DNA from: Parelaphostrongylus tenuis | Lineage: Eukaryota > Nematoda > Chromadorea > Rhabditida > Metastrongylidae | DNA: 64,000 nucleotides | Assembly (NCBI GenBank): GCA_019055375.1 | Contig: JAHQIW010003648.1 | Coordinates: 248,001-312,000 of the forward strand | Direction of reading: 5' to 3' | Part shown: one piece after another, positions 21,283 to 33,223 of the stretch | How the letters are laid out: each line of letters starts with the position of its first letter | Numbering within the stretch: the stretch's first letter is position 1 | Translations under genes and position numbers: made by a program | Notes under the pieces: generated by a model | The model's database searches: none | What the model was told of the DNA's origin: nothing | Seen by the model: the letters and a program-made list of their open reading frames with translations, nothing else

Positions 21283-21389
21283 GCAGTTTGGGTTCTTTGC
21301 TAACAACAGTTCCTCTAAAAAGCTCAGAACTTCCCTTATTATGATCCACATTCGCAAACGCCGCTGTGAATCTGTTTACATCTCGCATT

Positions 21390-21459
21390 ATTCCCGCAAT
21401 GTAGTAGTTAACATCCTAGTTTTGAATCCAGTAACGCAGATTATAATCCCGATGAAACC
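21390..21459 (+). pseudogene. tRNA-Gln pseudogene 2 (unit 2)
   Basis: Counterpart of 9592-9662. A short deletion in the anticodon stem (CTAG then TTTTGAA) and a ruined T-arm make it non-functional. Confidence 0.75.
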
Positions 21460-21567
21460 ACAGTTGGACATCTGAACTAATGATATTTTCTCTTTGAATA
21501 ACGAAACTTTCCGTGTTATGATTCACATTTATAGACGCCTAAGCGAATTTCTCAATGTCGAACATGT

Positions 21568-21638
21568 GGTCCCGTAGTGTAGCGGTTAACACCCTGGACT
21601 TTGAATCCAGTAACGCGAGTTCGAATCTCGCAGGGACC
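21568..21638 (+). tRNA. tRNA-Gln (TTG), one acceptor mismatch
   Basis: This is identical to the gene at 9770-9840 except for one base: the 3' acceptor strand begins A rather than C, so the last acceptor pair (G7 with position 66) is a G-A mismatch. Everything else, including anticodon TTG and boxes A and B, is intact, and a run of six T follows at 21644-21649. It may still be expressed, or may be an early pseudogene. Confidence 0.85.
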
Positions 21639-24029
21639 TAATGTTTTTTGTGTCTTAAAGTGATGAATCTCTTTGAAATATACACAATCTCCGCGAATGG
21701 TTACATAGGCATGTATCACGAAGTATAACATCGTGCTACATGATCCTTGCAATTGAAAGAGTTTCTTTGGTGTTTTGTGATCGAAACCTATTCAAGGTAC
21801 GCAAAGAAACTGGAATCAGAAGGTGAACACAAAAGCTCTCTCTAGACGAACTAGTACCTTACCTCGTGATTGATAACTTACTGTTAGCTAGCATCACTAT
21901 TCACTCGGCCACCACTTCCCCGGCTAATGAAATTTTGTATATATCAATGATTTGTAGTCCACTTAGGCCAAGAGGAAACAATGTATCTTGAAACTGTAAA
22001 TAAGTCAATGATTGCCTTCGAAAGACGCTTGATCTCCCTAGAAAAGTGCTGTTTCCTAACGCATTTTGCATACATGCCCTCAAATTGGATACTTCGCCAG
22101 ATAGGTCTGAATTGCGAAAGAAAAATTGTATTTTGTCTACCTTTGAGACTCACAGACCACTACCAAAGAAGGATCGTTAAAATATTGGCGGCAGGGATCA
22201 ACAAATTGTTAGTGAAGGGAACAAAAGGGGAATAGTTTATGTAATTAGATGGGAATAAATCACTGACGTGTATTGCTCCGTTGTCCGTTATACTCTTTGA
22301 TAATCGAAATTCGTAATCGACGATACCTTCGAGAAATCGCAGCATATTTCTAGCATATCGTTCAAAACTATCAATTCCAGGTCCTAAATGAGAGTCAGTA
22401 CAACAACCATGTCCTCAAGCCCATGTGAGTGTTTTCGTCTTTTCAGCACATTGAACTCTGAAGTACTGGGACGAAGGGCAAGAACTAAGCAATGCAGTTT
22501 CAAGTGGATTTTTCTCAGCTTCACCAATAGTGAATCAGCTGCATTTCTAGGTACTTTTAAAACCCCACTTCATCGTCATATACTTCCTGAAGAATTACTC
22601 CCAATTGGACTACATCTTGTACTTGGCATCGGATACAGAAGTCGTGAATCCGAAAATATGACCTTGTACGCCACGATTGAGAACGATACTATGCTCTTTT
22701 TTTCTTCAGACACTTTATTGATCCGTCTTCAGAGTGTTTTTTGTTCACTGTGCGGATCCCAGTACTAGCGTTAAATTCGTTTTTTCGTCTTCTTCTTGAA
22801 CGTTGTAGAATACTAGATGAACGAGTCTCTTTATAATCTCAAAGTTAGCCAGGCTGTGGCATTCCATAAGGTGTTGTTGTTGACTGCGGGAGAGGGTTGG
22901 GGCTGGGGCTAGACTCCACGATCACCGTGATGAGCATCACAACCACTTGGCCCAGGCTGCTCGGTGAAATACTCTAATAGCAGAGAAGATGGCGGCTATG
23001 CAAATTCGTGCCATTTCGCATCAAGAAGGCTTAAAAAATCTCCGCTGATATCTAATGTTTCAGGAGAAGCAGCTACTTTTTCTCATCACCTACGATCACG
23101 TCGATTTTCCTCAATTTTAAGTTGATATTTATGCAATTCACTACATACGGTCAATCACTATAGCGAAAAGTTACTAGAGCCGACAGAACAAAGGTGCTTT
23201 TCTCAAAATTACACAAGGAGACGGAAATAAGCTTGATTCTGCTTCACTATCTATGAGCATTGAGTGTTCCAAGTTCATTTCAGCATTACCGCTGCAGACT
23301 CAATCTGTAAATCTTAAGTTTACAATGTGAAGTGACGTGTCCGAGTGGCTATGATGCTCGTCACGGCGCGCGTGAGACCGAACTCTCATCCTTCCACACT
23401 CTCCAGTAGTCAACAACGAATGCCCTACGGAACACCTCAGCCAACCTACCCTCGAGACTGCAGGAAGTCGTGCTCAACTAATAATCTACGACGTCAAGGA
23501 TTAAGAGGAAACGAAAATGCCAGAAGCACTGGGATCCGCACACTCAGAAAAAAAAAGAAAACTGTGAGACAGATCACATAAAGTGGAAGTGAAGAAGTTA
23601 AGAACACATGAAATGATCTTTCCATATAGAAACAGAGTTGATAATGGAAGGGCTTAGAAAAGCATAGTGTTGGAAGGAAGCATCTGTAACTAGAAGTCTA
23701 AACCTTTATGACGACAAGAATACTGAGCTATGAGCCACTGTGATTAATTGTAAATTTGGAAAAAAGAGAACGCTTTCTAGATGTTCTTTTTACTGAGAAT
23801 AACTTTGTAGAGAGTTTTCCAATAAAATTCTATCATTTAATGATGAAAATGCTTTCTTAGAACCATCTGGATTCGTCCTCCCGCTTCCATTATGATGTCT
23901 GGAGTCTGCCTTCTCACGAGATTTGCCGCCTTTCTCACGAGGCGCGACGCCGGCATTACAGTAACTGAAGAGATTTGACGTCGCGCGGTGTGAGACGAAA
24001 CGTTCCACATGGTCTTTGGCGTGTTAATA

Positions 24030-24318
24030 GCTTTGATCGATCCTTGAGGGATGAACCAAGTATTCGCCTTCATCCAACATCGTTTTAAGGTGATTAGATG
24101 CATATCTGGCCTCTACAATGACTCGCAGTGATCTATATAGGTATCAAGCCATTTCTGTTGTCCTCCCAAGCAAGTCTGGTACCAATAAATTGACTCACAA
24201 GAAATGGAATACTAGCTGAGCTTTGGGCGCGATATCGGACCAACGACTATCGACTGGTCGATCATACGTGTCGCATGCACCTGTAACCACTGCGCCAACG
24301 CGCTTGTAATTTTTTCAT
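24030..24318 (-). repeat. tRNA-derived SINE S1 (unit 2, minus strand)
   Basis: Counterpart of 12290-12585 with the same orientation and boundaries. It contains ACCAGACTTGCTTGG and GCGAGTCATTGTAGAGG on the minus strand. Confidence 0.8.
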
Positions 24319-24884
24319 TAATGCCTTGAATTTTTCTGCCAACACGAGATTGGTAAGAAAAATTTATTTTTTTGATATTTGACATTCTTATTTTCTTCAC
24401 GACAACCACCTATAAACTATCGTCTCGGATCTATGCGACTTTGAAGAAGCTCTATAAATAAACGGTGCTCCACTCAAGTGGATTTGACTAGTTGCGACAA
24501 CAAACACTACATCTCAAAAATAAGCACCAATGAACAACCGACTCGGATCAATCCCGGTTGAAGAGGACGTAGACATCAAGAGTTACCGAAATAAATCTTT
24601 TCCAATGTAACCCCATATTCCAAGATGTTGATTACTTATGTTGGAATTACATGACGATCCTTCCGAAAAACATTTCATTCAAACTTATTAGAAGTGTCAA
24701 TCACGAGTTTTACGACTGTGAAGGATGTAAGTTTCGCATATGAGAACTATAAAACCCATGTTTGAGAGTGAATAATAAATAACTGTTTTCTGGTGAGCGA
24801 ACGAAAGATTGCTATTAAATAATCTATTTTCCTTTCACTATTATCTAAGCCAGCATGCCATTTGGTCTGGTAAGGGCTCTTCTA

Positions 24885-24932
24885 CAGCCCGATACACGTG
24901 TTTCGTCCTTATAGACTCGTTAGTTGGGCAGA
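24885..24932 (-). ncRNA. Hammerhead ribozyme, class A, left arm unit 2 (G5 mutated)
   Basis: Minus strand: CTAACGA (24923-24917), stem II GTC-TATAAG-GAC, GAAAC (24904-24900), ACGTGTA. Stem I has one mismatch in six. It shares the CTAA change with 13165-13212. Confidence 0.7.
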
Positions 24933-25071
24933 ACCCGTTGTCCCTCAATCTTTAATCAGTCACTTCACTCGGGAGTCTGCTTTCCATGCAGAGAGATATC
25001 GAAGACGAACATTTCACAGTCTATGTCAAGCGAGATAGAACTGATTAATAAAAGACCGAAAGACGACGGGT

Positions 25072-25119
25072 TCTGCCCAACTGACGAGTCTGTTAGGACG
25101 AAACACGTGTATCGCTCTG
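25072..25119 (+). ncRNA. Hammerhead ribozyme, class A, right arm unit 2 (core intact)
   Basis: CTGACGA (25081-25087), stem II GTC-TGTTAG-GAC (25088-25099), GAAAC (25100-25104), ACGTGTA with the predicted cut after 25111. The core is intact, but stem I next to the cut is poorly paired (TCGCTC against GCCCAA), so activity is doubtful unless stem I pairs in trans. Confidence 0.7.
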
Positions 25120-25250
25120 TAGAAGAGCCCGTAGCAGACCACATGACATGATGGCTCAAATAATATTGAAAGGATCTATTGAAATTTGAGCGTGGTCCTA
25201 ACAAAACACTCGAAATAAGGGTATAATCTATTTTTCGTTGAAGGTATAGT

Positions 25251-26687
25251 TTGAAGGATTTCGTATCTCTCCAAGATTGGAAAGGTGAAGTTGATGACAT
25301 ATAGTCGGCCAAATACTTACATGACCTCAACAGAAAAACCCGGCACTAGGTTGCAATCTCACTGAGAACAATTTCTATAGATTACATTCATAACATCGTT
25401 GGAAAACTGTGATAATAAGAATTCAAAACTTGATATAGGTTACACACCAATCATCTAACACAAATAATCGACTAGCCTCATTGAGATCATTAATCAGTGA
25501 CTTTTATTATTCTTTGACCTTCATGTTCCTTGATCATACATAATCCACAAGGAAAGCAGAGACGTCTTAGTCTTCTTTACTTATAGCAGAAATCATTGAG
25601 ATAAACAAAACTGTGCAAAAGATAGGCTTTTGGAGAATATTCGGTGTTTGAAATAGCTTTCTTTATAATATTCCTAATATGACATCTCCTGTACAGAAAG
25701 AAATTCATGAATTGCAAAAGATACTTCATAAATTGTTTGCGCGACAGAAGCAAACAAATGAAATAAACTGAGCCTCATATGACTCATAAACGTCAACTAC
25801 ATTTGTTCATATGACTTATAAAACTATAACTTAAAGGTTAATGCGAATGAGAAACGCGTGTAATATTGCTCGAATCTCTTAGTCGATAAACTGAAAATAA
25901 GTCTTAGTTCGAACGCTGTTTTTATTAGTATGACAGTCACATTGTTTCTGTTAGCTATACAATATATATACTCTACATCCTCATCACGATGAACGTTTAG
26001 AGATGGAATGAACACTTTCGGTATATCCTTACAAAAATATTCAGAGGGAACATTGAATTGAAGCTTGGAGGGCGCATAGAAACGATTTGAAATTAAAGCG
26101 TATGGCCGAGGGTGCGTTCAACCACAGAAGTAGGAGAAACGTAAATGATTCGATTGAAAAATATACAATCCGCGACTCAATGTCAGGTTCGAATCAGTTC
26201 ACGTGTTTGATTTTATAATTACTATTTTTAGTTGCCAGAAAAGCGAATTGATTTTTCCATGCAATTTGAAAGACGACAGTGTTGGCTAGCATGTGTCAAA
26301 AGTGTTTCTTATAAGACATGAAACATAAGAAAATAAATACGACTGGGTCCTAAATCAAAAATGTAACAGCCTATCATTGTCAGTTTTTGATTTCAAAGGC
26401 TTCTTGATACTCTCCCGTAGCTTTTGTCCTCAAGAGCAACAGTTAGTACAAGATGATTTGCACGTTACTCATATTGGGAAAAGCTGAAGAGAACAAGATG
26501 TGAAAAAGTTTAAACCGTCATTCATATGAGAATGCAGAAGTTCCTGAAATTCTGCAGTTCTTATAATGTCATCGGCTTGTCGCCCCTTGAATCCTGCAGA
26601 GAAATTGCTCTATTCCTCGCTTGCATGGGACTGAAAAGGCCTATGTTAACTGCTGTCCATTTTTTCATTGTCTTCAACTTTCTAGAA
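25251..26687. other. Unassigned AT-rich spacer
   Basis: I see no exon with usable splice sites, no RNA gene and no clear repeat between the end of the duplication and the foldback element. Confidence 0.4.
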
Positions 26688-27134
26688 GTGCGAGCAAGTG
26701 GTCTTTGATTAATTCACGGGCTGCTGGGTGAAGCGGCAAGGTGGGTTGATGAGATGGTCGATCGATTATTGAGCATATTGACGTGTAGAGAAAATCTCGC
26801 AGTTGTTTTCGAGTCATTGCTGGATGCAATTGGAACGTTCTGGCCTCCTGAATTCCATCAAATTGATCGCAATGGTGATTGATTTTTCCGTAGTCAAGGC
26901 AAAATAAAAGTATTTAGAGTCTTTTTGCATCCTGGTCATACATTTTATTTTTTTCATTTTTTTCAAATTTTCGACCGGTTTTATTTGGAATTTTTTTTCC
27001 AAGCGGAGAACTAATTCATAATTCAATAGCACAGATCGCACTTCCATAAAACCGGTCGAAAATCTGTCGATAATCGCGTCAGCCCACCATGCTGCCTCAC
27101 CCAGCGGCCCGGGAATTGGCCAAGAGCACTTGCT
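26688..27134. mobile_element. MITE-like foldback element with nested palindromes
   Basis: The ends are inverted: GCGAGCAAGTG at 26691 mirrors CACTTGCTCGC at about 27126, and inward the match continues (CGGGCTGCTGGGTGA versus TCACCCAGCGGCCCG; GGTGGGTTGA versus TCAGCCCACC). Inside, an 18-base perfect inverted pair ATTTTCGACCGGTTTTAT / ATAAAACCGGTCGAAAAT at about 26969 and 27045 flanks the centre. No transposase is present. At under 450 bp it fits a non-autonomous DNA transposon. Confidence 0.75.
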
Positions 27135-27159
27135 CGCGTATGTGAATTAAACTTATTTA

Positions 27160-27445
27160 AACGGTCTTCCTATAAAAAGCACAGCGTTGGTATTAGCAAA
27201 CATTCTGCCATCGAATCATTCCTATTAGTCTAGAAAAGGTCGCTGCCCGGTGAGAAATATGCGCGTGTGAAACATAGTATGTTTTAAACTTTACAGCGTT
27301 ATAAAAGGCTCTCCTCGAAAATCGGCTACGTATTGCTCTATCCAGAGGTTCAAGCTTCGAATGATTACTAACACTCTTATGAAAAGCTCCTGCCCAACGA
27401 ATGAGATCGGTTTTTCATTTGTCGCCGTTTGACAGAAAAGTACTG
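27160..27445 (+). repeat. Dispersed repeat R1, copy 1
   Basis: It shares ordered blocks with 62404-62690: AAGCACAGCGTTG, ATCGAATCA, TTAGTCTAGAAAA, then TTCGAATGATTACTAACACTC and TTGTCGCCGT. It is diverged, non-coding and in the same orientation. The family is not recognised. Confidence 0.5.
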
Positions 27446-27755
27446 ATTATTACATTAATAAACTCGTGTTTGTTTATTAAGAAAATGCATAATTTCTGTC
27501 TGATAGTGAGGCTAATGAAAACTTGGTATTAGGACCATTAGAACTTTGAAATAGAATCTCAAAGGTATGAACAAAGCCCCCTACCTTTATTTAGCACAAA
27601 CGTGTTACTTTCCTTAGCAGGGATTTATGTCCTATCTACTACACCGACTGAAGCATTTGTTTTGTTTCATCTTTCATATTTTCACCGTAAAGGAACTATC
27701 GTAGTCATCTAACGACGATGAATTGAGAGATGGCTGAGACAGAGGTTTTTCAATT

Positions 27756-27830
27756 GGCTCCTTGATGCAGCGGTTAGCATATGAGCCGGCGGTATGGATA
27801 ATCGCGATTTCAATGCCCACGCAAGTTCTC
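27756..27830 (+). repeat. tRNA-like relic
   Basis: GGCTCCTTGATGCAGCGGTTAGCAT fits a tRNA 5' half with box A, but the T-arm region (GATTTCAATGCC) is only a weak box B and the acceptor does not close. Probably a decayed SINE head or tRNA pseudogene. Confidence 0.3.
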
Positions 27831-27845
27831 CGGGTTATACTCACA

Positions 27846-29885
27846 CCTCAGTATGCCTGACGATGTTCCTTACATCGTACACTTCTAAGGAAAGAAGAAT
27901 GGGCAGTAACCGAGAAGTTACGAAGTAATAGCGCGCTGTGCGTGCTTATTAATCATAATTTTAGTCGACTCAGTATAACTGATAGTACTAAATTCAGAAC
28001 TTCCTCACTTCAATTCGCTTCTTCGCATAAATCAATCACCAACATTTTCTGATTTTTTGGCAGGTCGAACTGTTGATATAGTTTTGTTATCCTCTTGAAT
28101 TTCATTGTATTCTTGCCGAATATAAGCTTCGTAAAATCCTGAGGCAACCTTTCACAACGTTCGAAGAATTACTACATTATTTTCTTTCACATTCACCACC
28201 TTCTGCTGTCTTAGAAGAGAAAGCTGGTTCTAGACAGGTTTGGTAGAATTTATCCAACTACAAAGGTCCATGGAACCTTTTGGACTCGGACGAGGCGTAT
28301 AACCTATCAAACAGAACCCACGATGACTTTTTTACCCATGCAATAATTTAGTCATAATTACTTGCTGACCAAAGTTCAAACTTGCAATTACTTAGGCACT
28401 AAACTAATGAAGGCTATAGCTCTCACTCTCAGGTCGAGGCCTTAGATGCATCACGACTTTTTCTAGCAGTAGAAGGAAAACTTGGCTTCAGTGCCGGATA
28501 TTATAGTGCAGATTGCAGATTACTTAAACCTCAACAGCTCATGGGCATCAACCCTCTACTGCATACCTCATATGGGCTATCTGAAGATCAAACAGTTCTG
28601 CACAGCTTTATTAGCCAAATAACTACAATTAGAATCAGTATATTTTGCTAATAAGATGCAGTGCAGGTATTGCGGTAACACAGATTTCCAATGCTCACCT
28701 AAAAACTTTTGTAGTAACCTAGAATCCAAAATAAGAAACTCTTGACTAGGTCCAAGCTCATTACATGAAGACATTACTATTACTCAAGTGATTATGACTA
28801 TCATTAAGATATTACTCAGGCAGACAACTAATTGATTCCTGAAAAAGGAAACCTTTCGCTAGTTGTACTTGATAGAAATTTTGGATATCATTCATTGGCT
28901 AAGGCCAAAAAGATGAGGAAAACGAAGAGCGATATCTCTTAAATACTACAAGAGAGAAAGCCAATAGTCATTCTACTAAGTGCAAGTCATTAGAAAGTTC
29001 TCTGAAAGGAGAGAAAAATTCTGAACCCTAAAACGTTCGGAATCTTGTGGTAATCAAAGTGCATCTTTATTAGACTCCATCCATTCATGAAATGATTTAT
29101 CATAAAAATAGTATAGACATACGTAATCAATGGAAAGTTCACCTGAAGGCTGTTATTATGCTCATTTTCCAAAAAATGCTTAACTTCATTATGAATAAAA
29201 TTAATCAGGTTATACAACAATATGGAAACATTCACAAATATCACAGGCAATTGAGTCCCTTGATAAAGCAAAAGGATAGTAGACAGGTCGATTGGTTGTA
29301 GCTTAACGGACGGGTTTGGTAATATTTCTATGAGAGAAAGAAGATTCGATGACTAGAAGCAGCAGAACTGTGAGCATTTTAAATTGATCTAGAGCCACCA
29401 GTATGATATGTAGAAGCCGCGAAGCCTAACATCGTAGATCCTCAGATTCTAAAGCAAACACGGGCTACTAACAAAGAGCTTCCTAAATAGTGGTAAAAGT
29501 CAAATAGAGTGTTAGGTCACTGCCGCTCTCGTCCGACAAATTGACCCTTTCCCTAGAACATTGGCGGATCAAAGTTTTTCATTTGTATGTTCTAAAAGGG
29601 TCAAATTTCGTTGACGAGATCGTAGACGGTTTAGTAGAACCAGTGACATGAATTCTCGATGGAAAATGCGCCTGAGATAGCGAAACCACTTGGGACAGTT
29701 GCATCAGAACCAGCATTTAGACGGCAGTGAGTGCTGTATAGAGGCTGGTCTATGAATTCATAGGTTCTAAACTAAAAGATTCATTCTTAGAATGAAAATT
29801 TTGAGTTATATGACACATTCTGCCGAGGTGATATAGTTGAGCTGAAGCAGAACTTTTCTCTCTATATTCGTGCTGAGTGATGATG
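27846..29885. other. Unassigned; probable 3' side of the minus-strand receptor-like gene
   Basis: I looked for downstream exons (for example a kinase domain) of the gene ending at 29886 and found none. There is no clear AATAAA on the minus strand close to the stop codon. No RNA genes or recognised repeats. Confidence 0.35.
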
Positions 29886-30008
29886 TCAGCACATTTTGCA
29901 GTGATAATTGAGAAAGATGAGGCAAACGGCGAAACCACCAACGGAAAGCGGAATGATGACGAGCAGGACAATCAGCGATGAGCTCTGATTCCGGGACACC
30001 GGCGTTAC
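29886..30008 (-). CDS. Receptor-like gene, last exon: membrane helix and stop
   Basis: The acceptor TGTTTACAG at 30009 opens in phase 0 VTPVSRNQSSS, then a hydrophobic run of about 24 residues from LIVLLVIIPLSVGG to CLIFL, then NYHCKMC and a TGA stop at 29888-29886. It follows the phase 0 end of the exon at 39542 exactly. The stop right after the helix implies a type I protein with almost no cytoplasmic domain. A weak alternative donor (GTGCTG) just before the stop could add a tail, but I found no downstream exon. Confidence 0.7.
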   Translation of the reverse strand, partial: VTPVSRNQSSSLIVLLVIIPLSVGGFAVCLIFLNYHCKMC

Positions 30009-31485
30009 CTGTAAACAGAATGGTAGGAGGCAAGTAGAAGCAAAAAATTTGCATTCTAGCAGGAAAGCGTGCAGATATGACTCATTTTCATAAAGCGATA
30101 TTAAAAAATTGTGTAGAAAGACCATCCCAAAAAAAGGGAGTCTGTGATTTTTCAGTGAAACTTTATTGTGGTACAGGTTATCGAAAGAGATTCACGATTG
30201 TCGATTGGACAGATTAGACAGCCTTATTTGCATTAACCTGTTCTATGCTCATATGTATAGAGATTGAAATATGCTAAAAATGTTATCTTATTTCTCTTTG
30301 TCTTACTATTAGAGAATTAACCTCATTTTTGGACGAATGCCTGGCGTCTAAAGAAGTTAGCGTACAAAATCTACCGCTTTATCCACATTTTTCCATACGT
30401 AGAAATGCGTGGTACGACAATTGCGTTACCCACGATTTCGTGGACTTTGGATAAAACTCTCAAAGCCCATCACAAAGATTTTTATCTTATTCTCGCATGA
30501 ATCATTCAAACTGCTCCAGCTACTTTGACAGTTAAAACCTTGGGAAAGTCATTGACATTTGATAGTTTTCCAGAAGACCAAGAATGGATACAATAAACAA
30601 TTACACAAGCCAGTATTACACTTAGATTTGCAATCGAATCGACAACAAATGACTATATTGTACACGACATAAACTGTCTTACAGTACGCTAATTCCGTTG
30701 TTTGAAGAGATTCGGTACTTATACATCACGAGTCTATAATTAGCGACTAAATGAACCCTTACAAAAAGGAACGACGACAATAAAGATGTTTCCATTAGCA
30801 ATAATTGCTCAAACATTTAAAGAAAAGATAGCCCACTGGTTGGCCAGATTTCTTCGACAACTGAGCTACTCTGTAACTGGCATTTGATTTCAAGTTCAAG
30901 TTATGAGAGCACAGTCACAGCATTTGTGTTAAGAATTCACTACCATGAAGGGATATTGCAGGCGTTTGTGGAGAGAAAATATATTCAACATCGAGTCAAC
31001 GAATCCTGATATTCTATGAAAAATATTGTGAAACTGTATTGCAACAAATGATTAAAATTGGAGCGCATTGAACCACTTTGTTTTCAAGATACGCGAGTCG
31101 TTTTTCTGCTAGCTTTGTTAAACCCACTTATCCGATGCGGCCGTTTACCGAAAGATAGATACTATTTTTGATCATAAACGTCATCACTTTCATACCAATT
31201 TTTCTTCTGCAAAACGCGTGGTTAATATGCAAAAACGGTGGGGCAACCATGCTATTAGGATATAACTTTGCGTAATCTGAAAAAAATTGTTTACTAAAAG
31301 CCTTCGTTGCTGATGCTTGAGTATATGTTATGGATGCGAGTTCGTCTAATCTCTTGGCCAACTAAATACGTATGTGGTCAAGGTAACTTGCAAGGACCTA
31401 TCAAAGCATCAGTTCCTCTTTCGTACACTTGATAACAGGTAAATGACGAGACACTGATACAGAGCTAACACTTGGTTAATCTTGA
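30009..31485. other. Intron sequence, nothing recognised
   Basis: Part of the 9.5-kb intron between the last two exons of the receptor-like gene. AT-rich, without visible exons or repeats that I can name. Confidence 0.4.
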
Positions 31486-31620
31486 CCGCGGTGCGCGTAG
31501 GAGAGAGGTAGAGGTGCTCTGCATGCTCACCAAGCAGTTATACGACCCGCTCTTTGAGCTCACCAAGCGTTCCCACACCGAAACCGTTAGCATGATACCA
31601 GACTTGTCCAAGAAAAATGA
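31486..31620 (+). repeat. S1 SINE relic (5' part)
   Basis: It aligns with the S1 head and early body: GGTAGAGGTGCTCTGC at 31507, GAGCTCACCAAGCG at 31557 and ATACCAGACTTGTCC at 31595. It is old and truncated; the 3' half is missing. Confidence 0.55.
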
Positions 31621-33172
31621 ACAACCTTCAAACATTAGTAAGTTATTATATAGAAAAAAAAGCATTCAAGAAACTCTACGTTGCTTGATGAAGTCAAAGA
31701 TATATCGCATCACATGAACATTAATCATCGTCAAGAGTTTTTCTTTGGGTTCATCTTTAATGATTTATGATGGTCTTCTAGAACAAAAAGTCACTGTTTC
31801 CCACTCTGACAATTTGAAGCCAATCCGTCAGCCACTCAAAGGTGGACGGCTTGGTTTTTTTGCGGAATCCGATTGAAGTGACGAATTAATTAACGGTCTT
31901 TTGGATCCCAGGCCTCCTTGAACCACTACGATACGTGCACCGCTACGGCTTATTTACACAATGGTCAAAATATCTAACACAAGTTAATGTTAAGTACAAA
32001 GATGCCGGATTCATCTTAAATGCCTTCAATATGTAATCAAAAGGAGAAGCCTAAGTACACCTCTTTGAACATTCCAAAGAAATCCGTGGAGTCACGGTGC
32101 CGACAAGTGCATCGACTACATTTATGGACTTCGCGACCCGTTAACAAAACGCTTTTTCACAAACCATACAATTATAAAACTGTCAAGCATACAGAAGTGG
32201 TCGCTGAAGAGATGCACACTGAGCGGTTCGTTTATAGTGGAGTGAAAGTTTGCTTAGAGGTTAGAAGCGACTAGGAGTTTGCAAAAGAAACTACCACCGC
32301 AATGGTTGGTCACGGATTAGAGAGCGACCATAAATCATAGCACTTTATCTCCATACAATAATAACATCCAGCAAAAAAACAGACACTTCTATTTCAAAAC
32401 TGTGGAATCTAGCATTTCGATAAAGAGTTAGTCGTAAAGATAAGTTTTTGGGATTTAGAAAGATGGGAATCACGTAGAGCTTTCCGTCCGCTGAGGGCTT
32501 TACGACTTTCGAAGTGCTACTAAAACCATGTTCGAAGTGCGCTACTACTCAAATAAATTCACGCATCCCTTTCGACTTTTAGCTACAGCGTCAATACCAT
32601 TAGTAACGCCGTAGAAACATGAAGACGCATGTGTTACACAATGGAGCGCGAAGCTGGTTTTTTAGCTGTATAAGCAAATGATTAATGAGTCAGTTAATGT
32701 ATCTGTTCCCATCGCATATCCCTCTTCTACTCTTCTCTTCGCTCTCTCCACCTTTCTGTAAAGCCCCACGCTGCTCCAAAGTTGCAAAATTAGCCAAATC
32801 TTCAACATCAAGTATTTGAAGGATTTCCATGAGGGCGTACGACCCCTGGGATTTCGATTTTTGGCCGAGGTGGCCTGGACGATATCAAGAAAAATGATTT
32901 ATTGCGAGTAAGCGCCACTGATTGTATAGCACTTAGCGATGAAGTCGAAACACTTAGGTGCCAAGCATAAGAAACCAAAGAATGTCTGTCCATTATTTTC
33001 TCACAGGGTTACCAAGGAACTCGGCCGAGGCTTTTGAGAAATAGCCAAGCAAAGTTTTATGGTGGAAGAACACTCAAGACTTGTCATGTCTACTTTCTTC
33101 ATCGATAAGCTAGCATAAGCTTTCAATATAAACTGTGAGAAAATGCTTTAGCTTCTTCGAGGTTTGGCATGC
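31621..33172. other. Intron sequence, nothing recognised
   Basis: There is a frame of 84 codons at 32020-32274 on the plus strand without splice context or recognisable motifs. I do not call it a gene. Confidence 0.35.
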
Positions 33173-33223
33173 CAGTGGCTTAACTACGTTTCGGCGGTCT
33201 TGCCCGCTTCATCAGAGCCACAC
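33173..33223 (-). ncRNA. Hammerhead ribozyme, class B, core intact
   Basis: Minus strand: CTGATGA (33215-33209), stem II GCGG/CCGC around a GCAAGA loop (33208-33193, with an A-C first pair), GAAAC (33192-33188), then GTAGTTA and stem I. Stem I is six perfect pairs: GTGGCT (33221-33216) with AGCCAC (33180-33175). All core strings fit the hammerhead consensus. Stem III is minimal (two or three pairs around GTA), as in the short hammerheads of Penelope-like elements and retrozymes. No reverse transcriptase is nearby. Confidence 0.75.

Larger units (their letters stand above)
24859..25145. repeat. Palindromic hammerhead-bearing element (class A), unit 2 right end
   Basis: Counterpart of 13139-13425 with the same arms and a 120-base spacer. 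The left outer end reads CATTTGGTCTGG instead of CATGTGGTCTGG. Confidence 0.85.
13553..25250. repeat. Tandem duplication, unit 2
   Basis: Head-to-tail copy of 2953-13552. The left junction falls at about 13553 (GCCGGCCGATTAAC matches GGCTGGTCAATTAAC of unit 1) and homology to unit 1's right end fades near 25250. Private sequence relative to unit 1: a minus-strand SINE at about 16368-16672, about 150 bp near 18380-18530 and about 830 bp at 19143-19978. As in unit 1, I see no convincing exon between the listed landmarks. Confidence 0.9.

Noticed and set aside
25251..29885. Kinase-domain exons making the minus-strand gene a TGF-beta type receptor
   Set aside because: The ectodomain pattern invited it, but no frame with kinase motifs is seen and the last exon stops right after the membrane helix.
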